Positions 48,120 to 61,100 of a stretch of 64,000 nt of DNA are shown here, piece after piece. Within the stretch, counting starts at the first letter, position 1; each line of letters opens with the position of its first letter. The translations under genes and the position numbers were made by a program. This DNA is from Rhyzopertha dominica (lineage: Eukaryota > Arthropoda > Insecta > Coleoptera > Bostrichidae), in assembly GCA_025024175.1 (NCBI GenBank), contig QCXZ01000042.1, forward strand, positions 10,247,501 to 10,311,500. The letters are read 5' to 3'. The notes below the pieces were generated by a model, which had not been told where the DNA came from, did not search any database, and saw nothing but the letters and a program-made list of their open reading frames with translations.

Positions 48120-49129
48120 GAAGGACTGCCCTTGTCTATGGGACTGCCCTTCGAATTTAGTAGACATGAATATGTTTTTGTTTACACTATGCTAAACACG
48201 TGCGCGTGCGTTGCNAGGGTAACGAGCAAGTCTCCGCGTGGAAAACAACCAATAGTATGCTTGCATACTTCTGTAACTAATCAGTCCTGTAAATTTAACC
48301 CCAAGAAAAGTGGGGCGTGATTTTAAGATTTTACTGGTTCCTTTATTGTACTGTGCACTGTGCCCATAGCTTCCCAATGCTCACACCCACCCCAATCAAA
48401 CTGCTTTACCTATTCTCAATGAATGTGGAAAAGTAGACTATCCAGTATCCACCTTTACAACGTTACAACCACGACTCTACGAACTTAAGTGTTGCTAAGA
48501 AAAATGGGTGTGTAACGTATTTACATATACGCAATAGAACGGCTTTGCTTTTATTTATTAGGTATACAGATAACCTAATAATATACCAGGTCTCGCATAA
48601 AGATAAATGAGCATATTTGGCAATACTGCTTTGGAAGTTATTTAGTTATTAGCGAAATTTTCAAATCTAGCTATTTGTAGACAGCTTTTTTTCAATATAT
48701 AGATAAACGTAAGGAAAACTTCAGTATTTTGAAAATGGAATTGGCAAACTAACTTTTTCCATTTTTTTAGTGTGGTATCAAGATGTGCACACTGCACAGT
48801 TGATAATGCAGATCACTTCTTGACCGACCTGTTTGCCAATATGGATTTCGTTGACGCCACGCCATTTTGTGTGACTAGCATGTAATTTATCTCCCAAATC
48901 TTGTGTTTTAAGGCCTTGGAGATGATTTTGTTGCTTCTGTTTGAGTGAGTGAAACGAAGGATCTATTGTGATGCTGTGTTGACGGAAATGATTGTGATCG
49001 TTTTGTGATCCAGTTCTTAACCGACAGTGTTTGCCGGTTCACCTGGACATTAACTGGTCATTTGTACGCATATTTGACCTACTGGTTGTTATATTTTGTG
49101 TCTGTAACTGTTACTGATTAGCGGGCCCC
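48120..49129 (+). promoter_or_regulatory. Upstream region and probable promoter/5' UTR of SRRM1
   Basis: No TATA box is evident. GCCATTTTGT (48861-48870) fits a YY1/Pho-type element common near housekeeping starts, and the ~200 bp before the ATG are less AT-rich than average. A second, CpG-containing patch (48200-48250: ACACGTGCGCGTGCGTTGC, then AACCAATAG, a CCAAT box) lies 0.9 kb upstream and resembles an Ewg/NRF-1-like site. The start site cannot be fixed. Confidence 0.35.
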
Positions 49130-52100
49130 ATGATGATGTATACGGTGAGTGAAATAGCATCGTTATCTTCAGATTCTAAAAATAGAAATACCAGAAAAGA
49201 ACTGTCAAAAAATGCATGATTGGCACGCAAGAGGCAAACAAAACGTTTTGTTGCAGGGAACAAACACGGAGCAGGACAACCGCTTCAGTGATAAGGAGAA
49301 AAAGTTGCTGAAACAAATGAAGTTCAGCGATTGTCTTAGCCAGAGGGTATATATCCGCTAACAAAGTATGCGCCTCCTTTTTATTTTTGTCTTTTAGGTT
49401 GACATGTCGAAGATCAAGCTTGATGTGATTAAGCCGTGGATCCAGGATAAGATTACTGAAATTTTAAAAATTGACGATGATGTTGTTGTCGACTTTGTCT
49501 ATAACCAGCTTGACGAAAAGGTGCTTATAATGGTTAAGCAAAAAATCTGCAGTGTTCATAACGTAATCTTTGGTTTTTAGTATCCAGACCCTAAGAAGAT
49601 TCAAATTAACTTGACAGGTTTTTTGCATGGGAAAAATGCGCGGGAATTCATGGCAGAACTTTGGGCGTTGCTCATATCCGCGCAGGAGAATCCAGCAGGG
49701 ATACCTGACTCACTTCTAGATATGAAAAAGGAGGAACTAGCGAAGAAGAAGGTAAGTTCGTCAACGTTACCATTTGTTTTGTAATGTTCCATAGATAGGG
49801 GTCTACGCAAATGCCACGCGCGGTTAAATTAGTNGTACCATTTCTTACAAATAACCAAGACGTCTCTCACCCATCTTTAGTTAATATGTCGAGAATAGTA
49901 CTTGGCTATTTCAAATGAGTTCACCTATACAAAACGCTTCACACCTCTCCATAACGGTGGGTGAGCATCATGTACCTGTGCAATCCATATGAAAAGCTCG
50001 ACATTCATAGACACAAATAGCAGGGCTTAATCAACAACAATAGTAAAAAGTATCAAAACATAAACATTATAAAACACATAACATAGTACAAAATATAGAC
50101 AAGACACTATTAAATACAATGATAAAAGATCATGATCATGTAAACACTTCAAAATATATATGCAAGAAAAATATATTATATTGTTGTTAGTTTTGAAATT
50201 GAGGTTGAGTGATGTTATTGTTTGCGCATTAAGAGAGGCGTTTTTTTTAATTCCATTTTGCTACCAATTTGTGATGTGTGTGCGCCTCAACTGTGCTAGG
50301 TTATGTTTACAAAACGTCAGATTACTGGAAAATGTTTGTTTACCATTTAATGTGCACACTCGTGGGCTTAGTCATGTGACAAAACTGAAACCTGTATTTT
50401 ACTAATAAATGTCATTACTATTAGATTACATTGGTTTAGGTTAGAGGGAGCTCGCTGGTAATCCGTTGGCAGCTCAAGCATTTACTTGATAAAAGTGTTA
50501 TATTGTATGTCGATTCTTGATCCATTGAATACCTATGAAATTTATAAAAACATTATGCATCGAATTTCTTTCTAACTGGGTTGGTTTTTTCACAATGTTT
50601 GGTTTCCAAATATCTCAAATATAGAAAGATTCTGTGACACTTTTTAAAAGAAAAATATCTAAATTCATTTAGGATAATAAAAAAATATGTATAAAATTAA
50701 ATAAACGTGCAGCAGTTCACTGAGGGAAGTCGGATAAAAGAAATTTCACTAAGCTGTTATAAACCCAGGGAATGTTCCTTAAAACTATAAATGTGAAATA
50801 CCTGAGTTTGTTGCAACTCATCCCCTTTGCAGCAAGAGAAGGAAGAAAAGGAGAAGGAACGGGAGCGGGAGAAGGCGGAGAAGGAGAGGAAGTACCGGGA
50901 CCGCGACAGGTCGCGATCTAGGAGGAGATCAAGATCCAGATCGAGGCAACGTCGGAGGTCGCCCGACAGATCGACCAAGGAGAACGACAGGCGGAGCAGC
51001 AAGCGCTCGAGGAGTAGGTCGAGGTCGAGAGATTCGAGACCAAAAGGCGACGAGAACAGCATAGGCAACCGTGACAACGGGAATTCTAGTCCGAGCGAGA
51101 AGCGAGAAAGGAATGGAACTGACAAAGATGAAGGGAGTGAGGGAAACACTGCCAACAGTAAACAGTAAGTGGGAAAAAGATGTTTGGCTTATTTATTATT
51201 ATCATTTTTATTATTATTCCGCATACAACAAAATTATTAATAAAGTATAAGAGAAAACAGTAATTCATAAACAGGCATAATTTACTTAACTAAACCACAC
51301 TAATTAACGTAACATTTTAAAAAATGTGAACCATTGAACACACTGGAAAATACAACCACCCATCCATTTAGTTAGACTAATATTGATGCGCTTCATTTGG
51401 GCCTCAATTTCCCTATTTTTCCATTTCCGGTATTCTCCTATTCATCTATCCCTCTATGTAAGCTTCTTTGTTCGTTAGTTTTAATCCATTTCTATCTCAT
51501 TTTATTTCTTCGGGTAACAATTTCTTCACATTTCCCATTCTACCATTCATTTCCATATTCATTGTTCAATACACCAATATCCTTGTTTGTTTCTTATAAC
51601 ACACGTTTTGATGTTTTTCAACTGTCTTCTATATTTTAGCTACAGTTTTTTTTTCTTATATTGTTTCTACTTTTTCTATGTACCTGTTTCTCGCATCAAT
51701 ATCTTCCAGTTTAGGTATGTTCCACTTCCTTTTTCCTTGCATTCTCTCTGCTTTTATCACTGTCTGTTTTATTACAGTCTCAACCCTGTAGTGATGTCAA
51801 TCCATATTTGGCTTATTAATGATTGTCTTTTCCTATTTATTAGTATATGATTTATCTGCGTACCATCTTCTTCAACTGGTACTTTCCATGTACTTATTAA
51901 AAAATGATCTTTTAAAAGTCAATTGCAAAACCCTGTATATCAAAAGCAAAGTGTTTTCACAAATTTTTGTTTAGAAAAAAGTTTTTAAAATTGCATTTTC
52001 AATCGCTTTTCAAGTATTGTCAGCTTCATTAACATTTATGTGATTTCACTAAATAACGGTGGTGTTGTGTTTTTCAATCAAAAAATCGTTTTTATGGACG

Positions 52101-55100
52101 AATGAGTCATTTTATGGCAAACTTCAAAGTGACATGTTCTATTTAGATTTGATTAAGAGATTACAAAATTGTATTAGTTTTGTCTAAAAGTTCTATTAAG
52201 GTGGGGATGTATTACCCCAGCACAAGCCACTGGTAATTTAGAAACTTACCGATTACTTTTTTTTTAATTGTACCTTATGCCATTATGATTCCTACCAAGT
52301 TTGAAATTGATATCTTTTATAGTTCAGGAAAAAAGGCATTTTTTAAAATACACTTCCTATAAAGTAACAATTAAATCTGTTTACAATCTCTATGCTATCT
52401 CTTAGGGCGAGTGTTTCCAGTAAACAATACTTATAGCTATAATTTTAAAAAAGCTAACTATTATTTGTTATATGATAGGATAGCACATAGGAACTGGGAC
52501 TTTCTTCTTCAACATATCGATGCCGATCAAGCTTGTCAAGAGTTTTATATTGTCCTTAATGATATATTTGATGAATGTATTCCAAAAACACGTGCCACTC
52601 AAAAGAGCAAATTTCCTCCTTGGTTTAGCAAAGATATTAAACGTGATCTTTAGACATAAACGGCTGTTATGGAAACAGTATCAACAGTCTGGTAGTGTTG
52701 ACACTCATAATGCTTTTAAGGCCTTAAGAGCTCAGATAAAGAAAAATATTTCATCTTCACATGAGAATTATATTTTGCTTATGCAAAATCAGATTAAGGC
52801 CGATCCTAAAAAATTCTGGTCCTATATGAGTAACTTTCACAGCACATCTTCAATGCCCGATCAGTTGTTCTATAATGAGTCACATCTATCATCTCCAGAG
52901 CAAATTGTTAACTCCTTTGCCTCATACTTTCAATCTAAGTTTGCAACCCCTGACCTTTCAAATACTACAAGTTATAATGTTGCAGACAATGCTCGTTTCT
53001 CAAACGTTTTGAGTTTGACATCACTTACCCAAGATGAAGTTCTTTTGGCAATAAAAAAACTCAAGTGTAAGTTTACCAAAGGCCCAGATGGCATTCCTTC
53101 GTTTATCATTCGTGATTGTGCGACTGCATTTGTCGTGCCTTTATGCATCTTATTTAATTTGTGCTTGAAGACTAATACTTTTCCTAACACATGGAAAGTA
53201 ACAAGACTTTGTCCGGTTTTTAAAAAAGGGGATAAGACATTGATTGAAAACTATCGCCCAATAGCAATTATGTCAAATTTTGCTAAGGTATTCGAAATTG
53301 CGTTGCATAGACACTTGGAATATCACGTACGACCGCTGCTGTCAGACTGTCAACATGGTTTTATTTCTGGTAGATCGACTGCTACAAATTTAGCGTGTAT
53401 TTCAAATTTCATATCTGAGCGTCTTGATTGTGGGATGCAGGTCGATGCAATCTATACGGATTTTTCGAGTGCTTTTGACCGTCTCGATCATACTATACTC
53501 ATACGTAAATTGTCTACAACCGGATTGTCTCCGTCACTTTTGCAGTTTTTCTCGTCCTACTTAGTGGGTCGGCGGCAGTACGTCGGGTACCGCGGACATG
53601 TGTCTCCTGCTTTCTATGTTACCTCAGGTGTCCCTTAGGGCTCCGTTTTGGGACCTTTGCTTTTCATCATATATGTCAATGATATTTCGATAGGACTGAA
53701 ATGTCATAGTTTACTGTATGCCGACGATTTAAAGCTGTTTGCCTCTCTTCAGTCCCTTAATGATGCACATAATCTTCAAAACGATCTCGAAAGTATTGAA
53801 AATTGGTGCCTGGTCAATAAGTTACCGCTGAATATACAAAAATGTTTTGCATGTTCATATTACAGGGTCCATAATCCAATTATTTTCGACTACATTATAG
53901 GCGAGAACAAGCTATCCCGACGCGATACCATAAAAGACCTTGGAGTTATCTTTGACAGGAACTTGAGTTTTGTCCCCCATGTAACTGACTGTATTGCGCG
54001 CTCATATAGAATGTTAGGCTTCATTATTAGACATGTAAAAAAATTTACGGATGTTGCTGCACTGAAGCTTTTGTATTTTGCGTATGTACGCTCAAAATTA
54101 GAGTATTGCTCCGTCGTTTGGGCTCCAGGATATGGCACCTACATCGATAATTTAGAAAGTGTACAAAGACGTTTTCTTAAATTCTTGTCTTTTACTTGTA
54201 ATGGTGTCTATCCAGCTGTAGGTTACCCTAATGATCTATTGTTAAAAAAATTTGAAATGCACAGTTTATTTGCTCATAGAAAGCTTCATTCAATTATATT
54301 TCTATATAAAATAATATCTGGGCAGGTGAATTGTACATCCTTACTTGTGCAATTGTACTTCAGAGTTCCGCGACCAGCTAGTCGTAATATCGATTGTTTT
54401 TATTTACCTTACGCTCATACAAATTTACTTAAGTTTTCTCCTGTGTACGTTATGTGCAGTAACTATAATTCTGTCTGTGATTTACTTGACATTTTCTCCT
54501 GTAGTGTTCGTGAAATCGAGAATTGTGTATGCCCTCCTTATGTGTAATATCTTATTATTATTGTTATTTCCCCTCACCTGTAATTGGCTTCGGCTGTTTG
54601 GTGATGTATCCAAATAAATAAATAAATAAATAAATAAATATAATTATCTCCATCGCAGTTAATGCAAATACAACTATTAAATTAATTTGTGTTATATCTG
54701 ACTTTTTTATAAATGCCATCGATAATTCTTAATCTGTTTTTCTTGTGTAGCGACCCTCCTCAGACAGTGTCGAAGCTGCAGGCGAAACTGATGTCGATGG
54801 CCGGCAACGACGCCGGCGGCCGTCGTTCGTCGAGGTCGCGGTCCCGCTCCGCCACCCGTTCCCGAAGTAAGTCGAACTCGCGTTCAAAATCTAGAAGTAA
54901 GTCAGGGTCTGGATCTCGATCTAGATCTTCGAGTCGTTCTCGAAAGTCGGCGTCGAGAAAGTCCAGGTCACTGTCGAAAGACAAACCGAGTAAGAGACGA
55001 TCGACAAGATCTAGTTCTGGTTCTAAAGACAATTTTGAGATAAGAAAAAAAGAAGACAGTGTACAGAAAAAACGTCACTACCGATCTAATAAAGACAGTT

Positions 55101-58100
55101 CTGACAGCGAGACTGAGAATGATAAGGGCAAAAGGAAAAAGTCTGTTTCGAAGTCGCCGAAACGGAGACACGCCGCGAGCAGGGNGCGGAGCCCCAGGAG
55201 GACGACGGGCGCCGCGAGGCGGAGCAGCTCGAGGGGCAGGAGGAGCGCTAGTAGAAAGAGAAGTCCTTCGAGAAGGTACGGTACAGGGTTTTTGGATCGT
55301 ATCGCGTCGGAGAATTTGTTTTGTCTTCAACAGGAATGGTAAACGGTGTACTACAGAGTCCCAGGATATTTGACTTGCTTTTTTCTTTGTCGTTTCTCAT
55401 TAGATTTTGGTCGGTTTAATTTTCAGGCGTTGAAACTGGACAGTTTTTTCCAGCTATATAACAAACCTATTGTGTTCCATATTTCATTTGACACTTTAGC
55501 AGCACATTTTTTCAGTTTCTTTTTTAAGTAATTTTGCAAGGGTCCATCATTGCTCAGTTTAGAATTTACTAAAGAAAATACTTTAATGATACATTTGGCA
55601 CACTGAATGACATTAAAGAAATACCAAGTTTTTATTGAATTCGTACATAACACAATAATTGGAGTTAAAGATGGTGAAACAAATTAGAAAAAAAGTTTAA
55701 TCGAATCAAAACCTTTTACATTTTAAAATTACTTTCATTTATATAGGGTGTCCCATTTTATTAATTTTTTTAAGGAACACTATATAATTTACATTTTAGC
55801 AATCTTTGTTGAATGCCATGATCACTTTATTAACTATACATGTGATTTTGACATAATGTAAGATTTTTCTTCAAATTTGATGTTTGCAGCATTTTTGAAA
55901 TAAAAAAAAGGTAGAGAGGTGCAGTTTTTACCCCTAGATTAAAATTTATATTGATCTTCCTTTTTAAAATGGGATATTTCATTAGTAGAAGAAAAATTTA
56001 ATGAATTATTTGATATTTCGCTTGTGTAATGATTATAACATATTGCAGTATTAGGTAAGCAGACTAATTAAACTGACTCGCTCGAATCCATTCTGGAGAC
56101 CTCAGGTTTAAGTCGCGACCGAAGCTAGTTGCTTTTTCCAATACTTTATGAAAAATTTTATTTTCTTTCGATATGACAACATATTTTTTTATATCTCTAA
56201 CTGTTTTAGGCAATATTTGGATTTTTTGCTTTTACAGTCCCTACTTATATGCCTGACAAATCGATAGTCAATTATTTTATTGATAATTACAGATATTTAA
56301 ATCAATTCCGTCAGGAAATTACAGATATTAAAATAGTCGCTGCTTTCAATATTGCCATAATTTTTTCAAAGGAAAATATTATTTTTTTTAATTGGTATAT
56401 GTATATGTATATGTATAGGTATATGGACTTATGTTTCAAGTAAATGGTGTCAGTTATAGATACTGCTATTTTGTTAAATGCACTTCCCTGATTTAGTTTT
56501 AAAAGTACAATACAATATAGCAAAGTTACATTAGAACCAGTGAGTTTGTAATTTTGTGCCTTAGATCGATCACCAGATTTAAACACAGATATAAATCGAC
56601 GTTTTGCACTTTGATGGATAAATAGACGTAAACATCAAATTAAGTAAAAATGACAAAGAGGAACTAAGAAACAACTAAGACAATAGTAACAAGAAATGCA
56701 GATGTATTATCTGGACTACAAATATTATTAAATTTAATTTTTTCACAGGCCTTGACACTAAGAGTGGAGAACTTGAAAGTTGTCACAGTTATTTTCAACA
56801 TTTAAAGAAGCACATCCTATTTTATCACAGAATTCACAAGTAATTTTGCTAACAGCACTTTGTTCACACCTGAATACACTTGCAAAAAGATGCACAAACT
56901 CATTGACAATATCTTGCTGTCAAAACGAATCGTTTTAGATCACATATGTGGTTAGCAACCTGATGAAATTCAACAGGTATTTCAAAAACATAAAAATGTG
57001 TGGGGTGTCCCATTTTAAATAATTGAGTTAATTGCTTTCCAAAAAAATGAAACACCCTGCATGGATGAAAGAGCATTTCAAATGTAGAGATTTTGATTTG
57101 ATTAAACTTCAGTTTTACCCTAAATTAGGATACTTGGTATTTAGATGACAACTAAATTTTTTTGCTCTTAAGGATTGGAATTGCACTGAAGAACTCTCTA
57201 GAACTTCTTTCTATGCATAAATGGAAATACTTCCTATTTTTTTTTAGCTTCAATTCTATAAGTCGTTATATCCAGTGTTAATCAGTAGGTACTTTGCAGA
57301 CCAACCTTTGAGGCACTTCGACAACTTATTATATAGCTAATACATTTTTTATCCTTCCTTGCGCAACCCTTAAAATAATCACAACTCCAAATGCACAGAG
57401 CTAGCCCTGCAAGGGCAAAACGCAGCCCAAGCCCGAGACGTAGACGCAGCCCGTCACGAGGCAGGCGCAGTCCGTCGAAGCGTCGCAGCCCGTCGAGAAG
57501 ACGCAGCGTCAGCCGCGTGAGGGGCAGCTACAGCCGCCGCAGAAGCCCCAGTCCCAGGAGGAGGCCGAGGAGGAGCCCATCGCGCGGCAGGAGGAGCCCC
57601 AGCCGGCGCAGACGCAGCCCTAGTAGGAGACGAAGCCGTGATCGGTAAAGGCATTTTGTTTCAGTTTGTCATTTCAGGGAGGCCGGCGGGACGGTACGAA
57701 ATCGGTAACACAGATGTTGATAGTTTTTCCATTGCTTTCGTGTCTGCGAGCGAAGTCTAACTTGGTGATTCTCGATTTTACAGGTTACAGGCTGCCGCCG
57801 CTGGGTGAGGTTAGGTGCTGGCATTTCCTCGGAAGCGCCGTGGATTGCCCAAAGCTGACGGACACGTTTGTCGGACAGATAAATTTGTTTGTCCGGTACA
57901 TAGGTCTGTATAAACATCATCAGTAACAGAATACTGTTTTTAGTTGTTAGCGTCATGAATGTTCTTTTGAACTTTCTCGAGAGACATGTTAGCACCGAGC
58001 CGATCTCAGTTGTGGACAAGCCGAAGGATGAAAATTTTGTAAAGTTTCATTTGTTTTCGATGTCAGTTGTCTTTTTTTTTGGTAGGGTATTTTCGCGTTT

Positions 58101-61100
58101 ATTGTTGCTTCAGTGGGAATTTGATGTTGGGTATTAAAGTATGTTTTAATCCAGAGGCTATATTGAAGTGAATGACAGAAAAGGGTGATATTGCTCAGTG
58201 TTATTTGTGAATGGCTACAAATTAAAAATATATTTAATTCTACAGGGTATTCCATTTTAGTTTCACCACGCTCTATTCTTTTATTCTTAATGGAATACCC
58301 TGTATACAGGGTTGGGTAATGACGTGTCGAGAACAACATTGAAGATGTCAAAAATTCTATTTATTTGACACCACTTTCAGTCAGTTTTGGGTTTACTTAT
58401 CAACCGTGTCAACATTCATCCACAACCTGTGACGTTTGGCAACATTGGACGGAGCCAAAACATTAGCAATAGTAAAAGTGCACTCACAGCACTCGGTGGT
58501 TCTCTTACTGTCCAGTTTCGATGGGGGTGATTATTAAGGATTTTGCTAAAAATAGTTCACTCATTTTACAAACTTATTTTAATTTAATTATATTTGATGG
58601 ACGAAAATTGTTGGAGTAAAAAAATAGTTTTCAGCACGTCGAAAATACCGACGACTATGTCAATTGTTCGACATACCCAACCCTGCCTGTATTTTATTTT
58701 GCTATTTCACTTTTTTTTTTAATCATGTTTGCAGCATACTCAAACATGACTTATTTATCGCTGAGTAAAATACATAGTGATATGCGGTTTTCGCCAATCC
58801 ATAGAACATGAAAAAATTAATCAAAATGTATCAAAAGAAACCTTTTTAAAGTTCAGATTTTTTGTACGTTCACTTTGATTTTCAGAAAATTGAAAGAACT
58901 TAATTTTTCTTAATGGGGAGGTATAATTTTTTTTTTAGGTGCGCAGACGCTTTTTCTTTGTAAACCAAGTTAATCATTTCTCTACCATATTTATTGTCAC
59001 TCACTTAGCACACAAACGAAAGAGTATAGTAGATGGTTAAGTAGTGGTAAAGCAGATGTCACCTATCTTTGTCTGTACTGTACAACTGTTAATATTAATA
59101 ATTGATAATAAACTGATGCTGTCATAGAGATCAAATTTGCATTTTCGTTTTTACTTTTCACAAATTTGCATCTCATCCCATCACTGTTTTTTAGCAATCT
59201 ACAGGAAAGTACTGGGTCATCTTGTCATATGTATTTATTTCTCTTTTTCAACAAAAGTTTACTTTTAGCTTTTTAAACACCCTTCAAAACTTAATTTTTT
59301 TTTCATGTACTATTAGGTTTTTCATAAAGAAATGTCTAGTTGCAATGCTTTTATGTGAAACCTAAAGATTTTAGAGAGGTGTTCAAACTCGATACACTGC
59401 CACTGTAAAGAAATCTTATTTCCAAATCGAGGTGTCACTGGCAAATTACATTTGTTCAACTCTATATTTGATGTCTAATTTCAAACTTATTGAAAACTGG
59501 TGAGTCAACCATTTTTGTTTTATTTCTTATCCTCTTAGAAGATGATGTGAGCTTTTCACTATTGTTATTTTCTTTTTTGTCTTTCATAAATACAATAGCT
59601 TTCATAGCCAAGTTACATTTTTTTTCCATCCTACACAGTTATTTTAAATAGTTTTAACGCAAATAAAATCTCTTTCACGCACTACTGAATACATACGAGT
59701 TGTTTTCGCTCACAATGGTTTGCAAGTAAATAATAAATATTTGCTTCACTTGAATGCCATTTCCTAAGTATAGGATTATTCAGACGTCTTTGTAGGCATT
59801 TATGTATCCCAAATTTTCCAAGAAAGATTTATGTCAAATAATAAGTAATATAGTGTTCCGCAAATTAACATAAAATTGTTTAAATTGTATTTTAATATGA
59901 ATTTTATTTTTGTTTTGAGAATCTGGTTTCTAAGAGGTCCCATCCTTTGGTCCATTTGATTTACCACTAGTTTAACTAGTATCTGTTGTAGTTTTTCTTT
60001 TGTGTGTCAAATGAGTGAGTATGAGGATTTGTTCAGCATGGTTTACAACATCGTGGACATTCCATATACCTAATATTGAATAACTCGCTCGTAACCCTAA
60101 ATTTCCACCTATGATATATAGATGTTATTTGAACCACAATTAGGTGTTACTTAACTTTTTTTTAACATATTTTAAGAGAATTTGGTCTTTACATAACAGG
60201 TGTACATAATTTTGGTCATTTTAAAATCTTTTTTATCACAAATTTCTAATGCAAAATTTTTTTGTCCTGAAATATATATACTTACTAAATAAACAAAGAA
60301 AGGAATCTGGAAGTACTGGATTTTGTTGGGCTTGAGGGTGACTTTAAGCAGTTAGCAAAAGTCTCATGAATAAGTAACACATTTCCATGCCATTTTGCTT
60401 CAGTGACTGCAATACCGATCCATACCAAACCGACCCCAAAATACCCCATGATCAATTATTGCATGACACTCTGAACTTGCAGTAGAATCAGGCGAAGCCG
60501 TAGTCGCGAGAGGGGCAGCTACCGTCGTCCGCCTTCGAGGGACCGCAGGAGGTCACGTTCTCGTTCTAGGCACCGGGCGTCCAGCAGGGAGAGGGCCAGC
60601 CTGCGCAGGAAGTCGCCGCCGCCGGTGCGAGCCAGGTCCAGGGACCGTCCCAGGAAGCCCAGCCCGAGTCCGGCCCAGCAGCGGGTAGAGAGGAAGGAGG
60701 ACAGAAGGGAGGAGTCGAGGGACAAGAAACCCGCCCCCAAGAAGGTTGTGGAGAAGCTGGAGGAGCCCAAGAAGAAGGAGGAACCGAAGAGGGTCGAGGA
60801 AACCAAGAAGGTGGAGAAGAAGGTGGTTGAGGAGAAGAGGATCGTCGAGGAGGTGAAGCTGAAGGAAAAGAAGAAACCGGAAGCCAGGAGCACGAGTGCA
60901 GATCAGAAGGTTCTCATACCGCCTCACGGACCTCCGAGGTACTCCAGAAGCTTGTCGAGAACTCCGTCGCCATTCATTAAGGCACACGAATTCCCCCCTA
61001 AAGCGAAAACAACGAAAGAAGAGAAAAAGAAGGGCTCCAAGGAAAAAGCTGAGGTGAAAACGAAGAAGCACACAAAGAAGGCGCAGAGAAGCGAGTCGTC

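Larger units (their letters stand above)
55744..57060. mobile_element. MITE-like ends in SRRM1 intron 6
   Basis: TATAGGGTGTCCCATTTTAT at 55744 and the 60-bp near-palindrome at 57001-57060 (TGGGGTGTCCCATTTT ... AAATGAAACACCCTGC) carry the same terminus. The complement of the right end (GCAGGGTGTTTCATTTTTTT) resembles the left end, so either one 1.3-kb element with decayed middle or two fragments are present. No coding sequence was seen between them. Confidence 0.4.
57645..60482 (+). other. SRRM1 intron 7
   Basis: GTAAAG donor to TTGCAG acceptor. Its first 250 bp are unusually GC-rich and contain splice-site-like sequences. Two MITEs at 58.24-58.69 kb are annotated separately. The remaining 1.8 kb (58.7-60.48) is AT-rich and holds nothing recognised. 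Confidence 0.6.

Noticed and set aside
51397..51850. Phe/Leu/Ser-rich ORFs in SRRM1 intron 5
   Set aside because: Pyrimidine-rich low-complexity DNA gives long open frames; no domain, start context or splice support.
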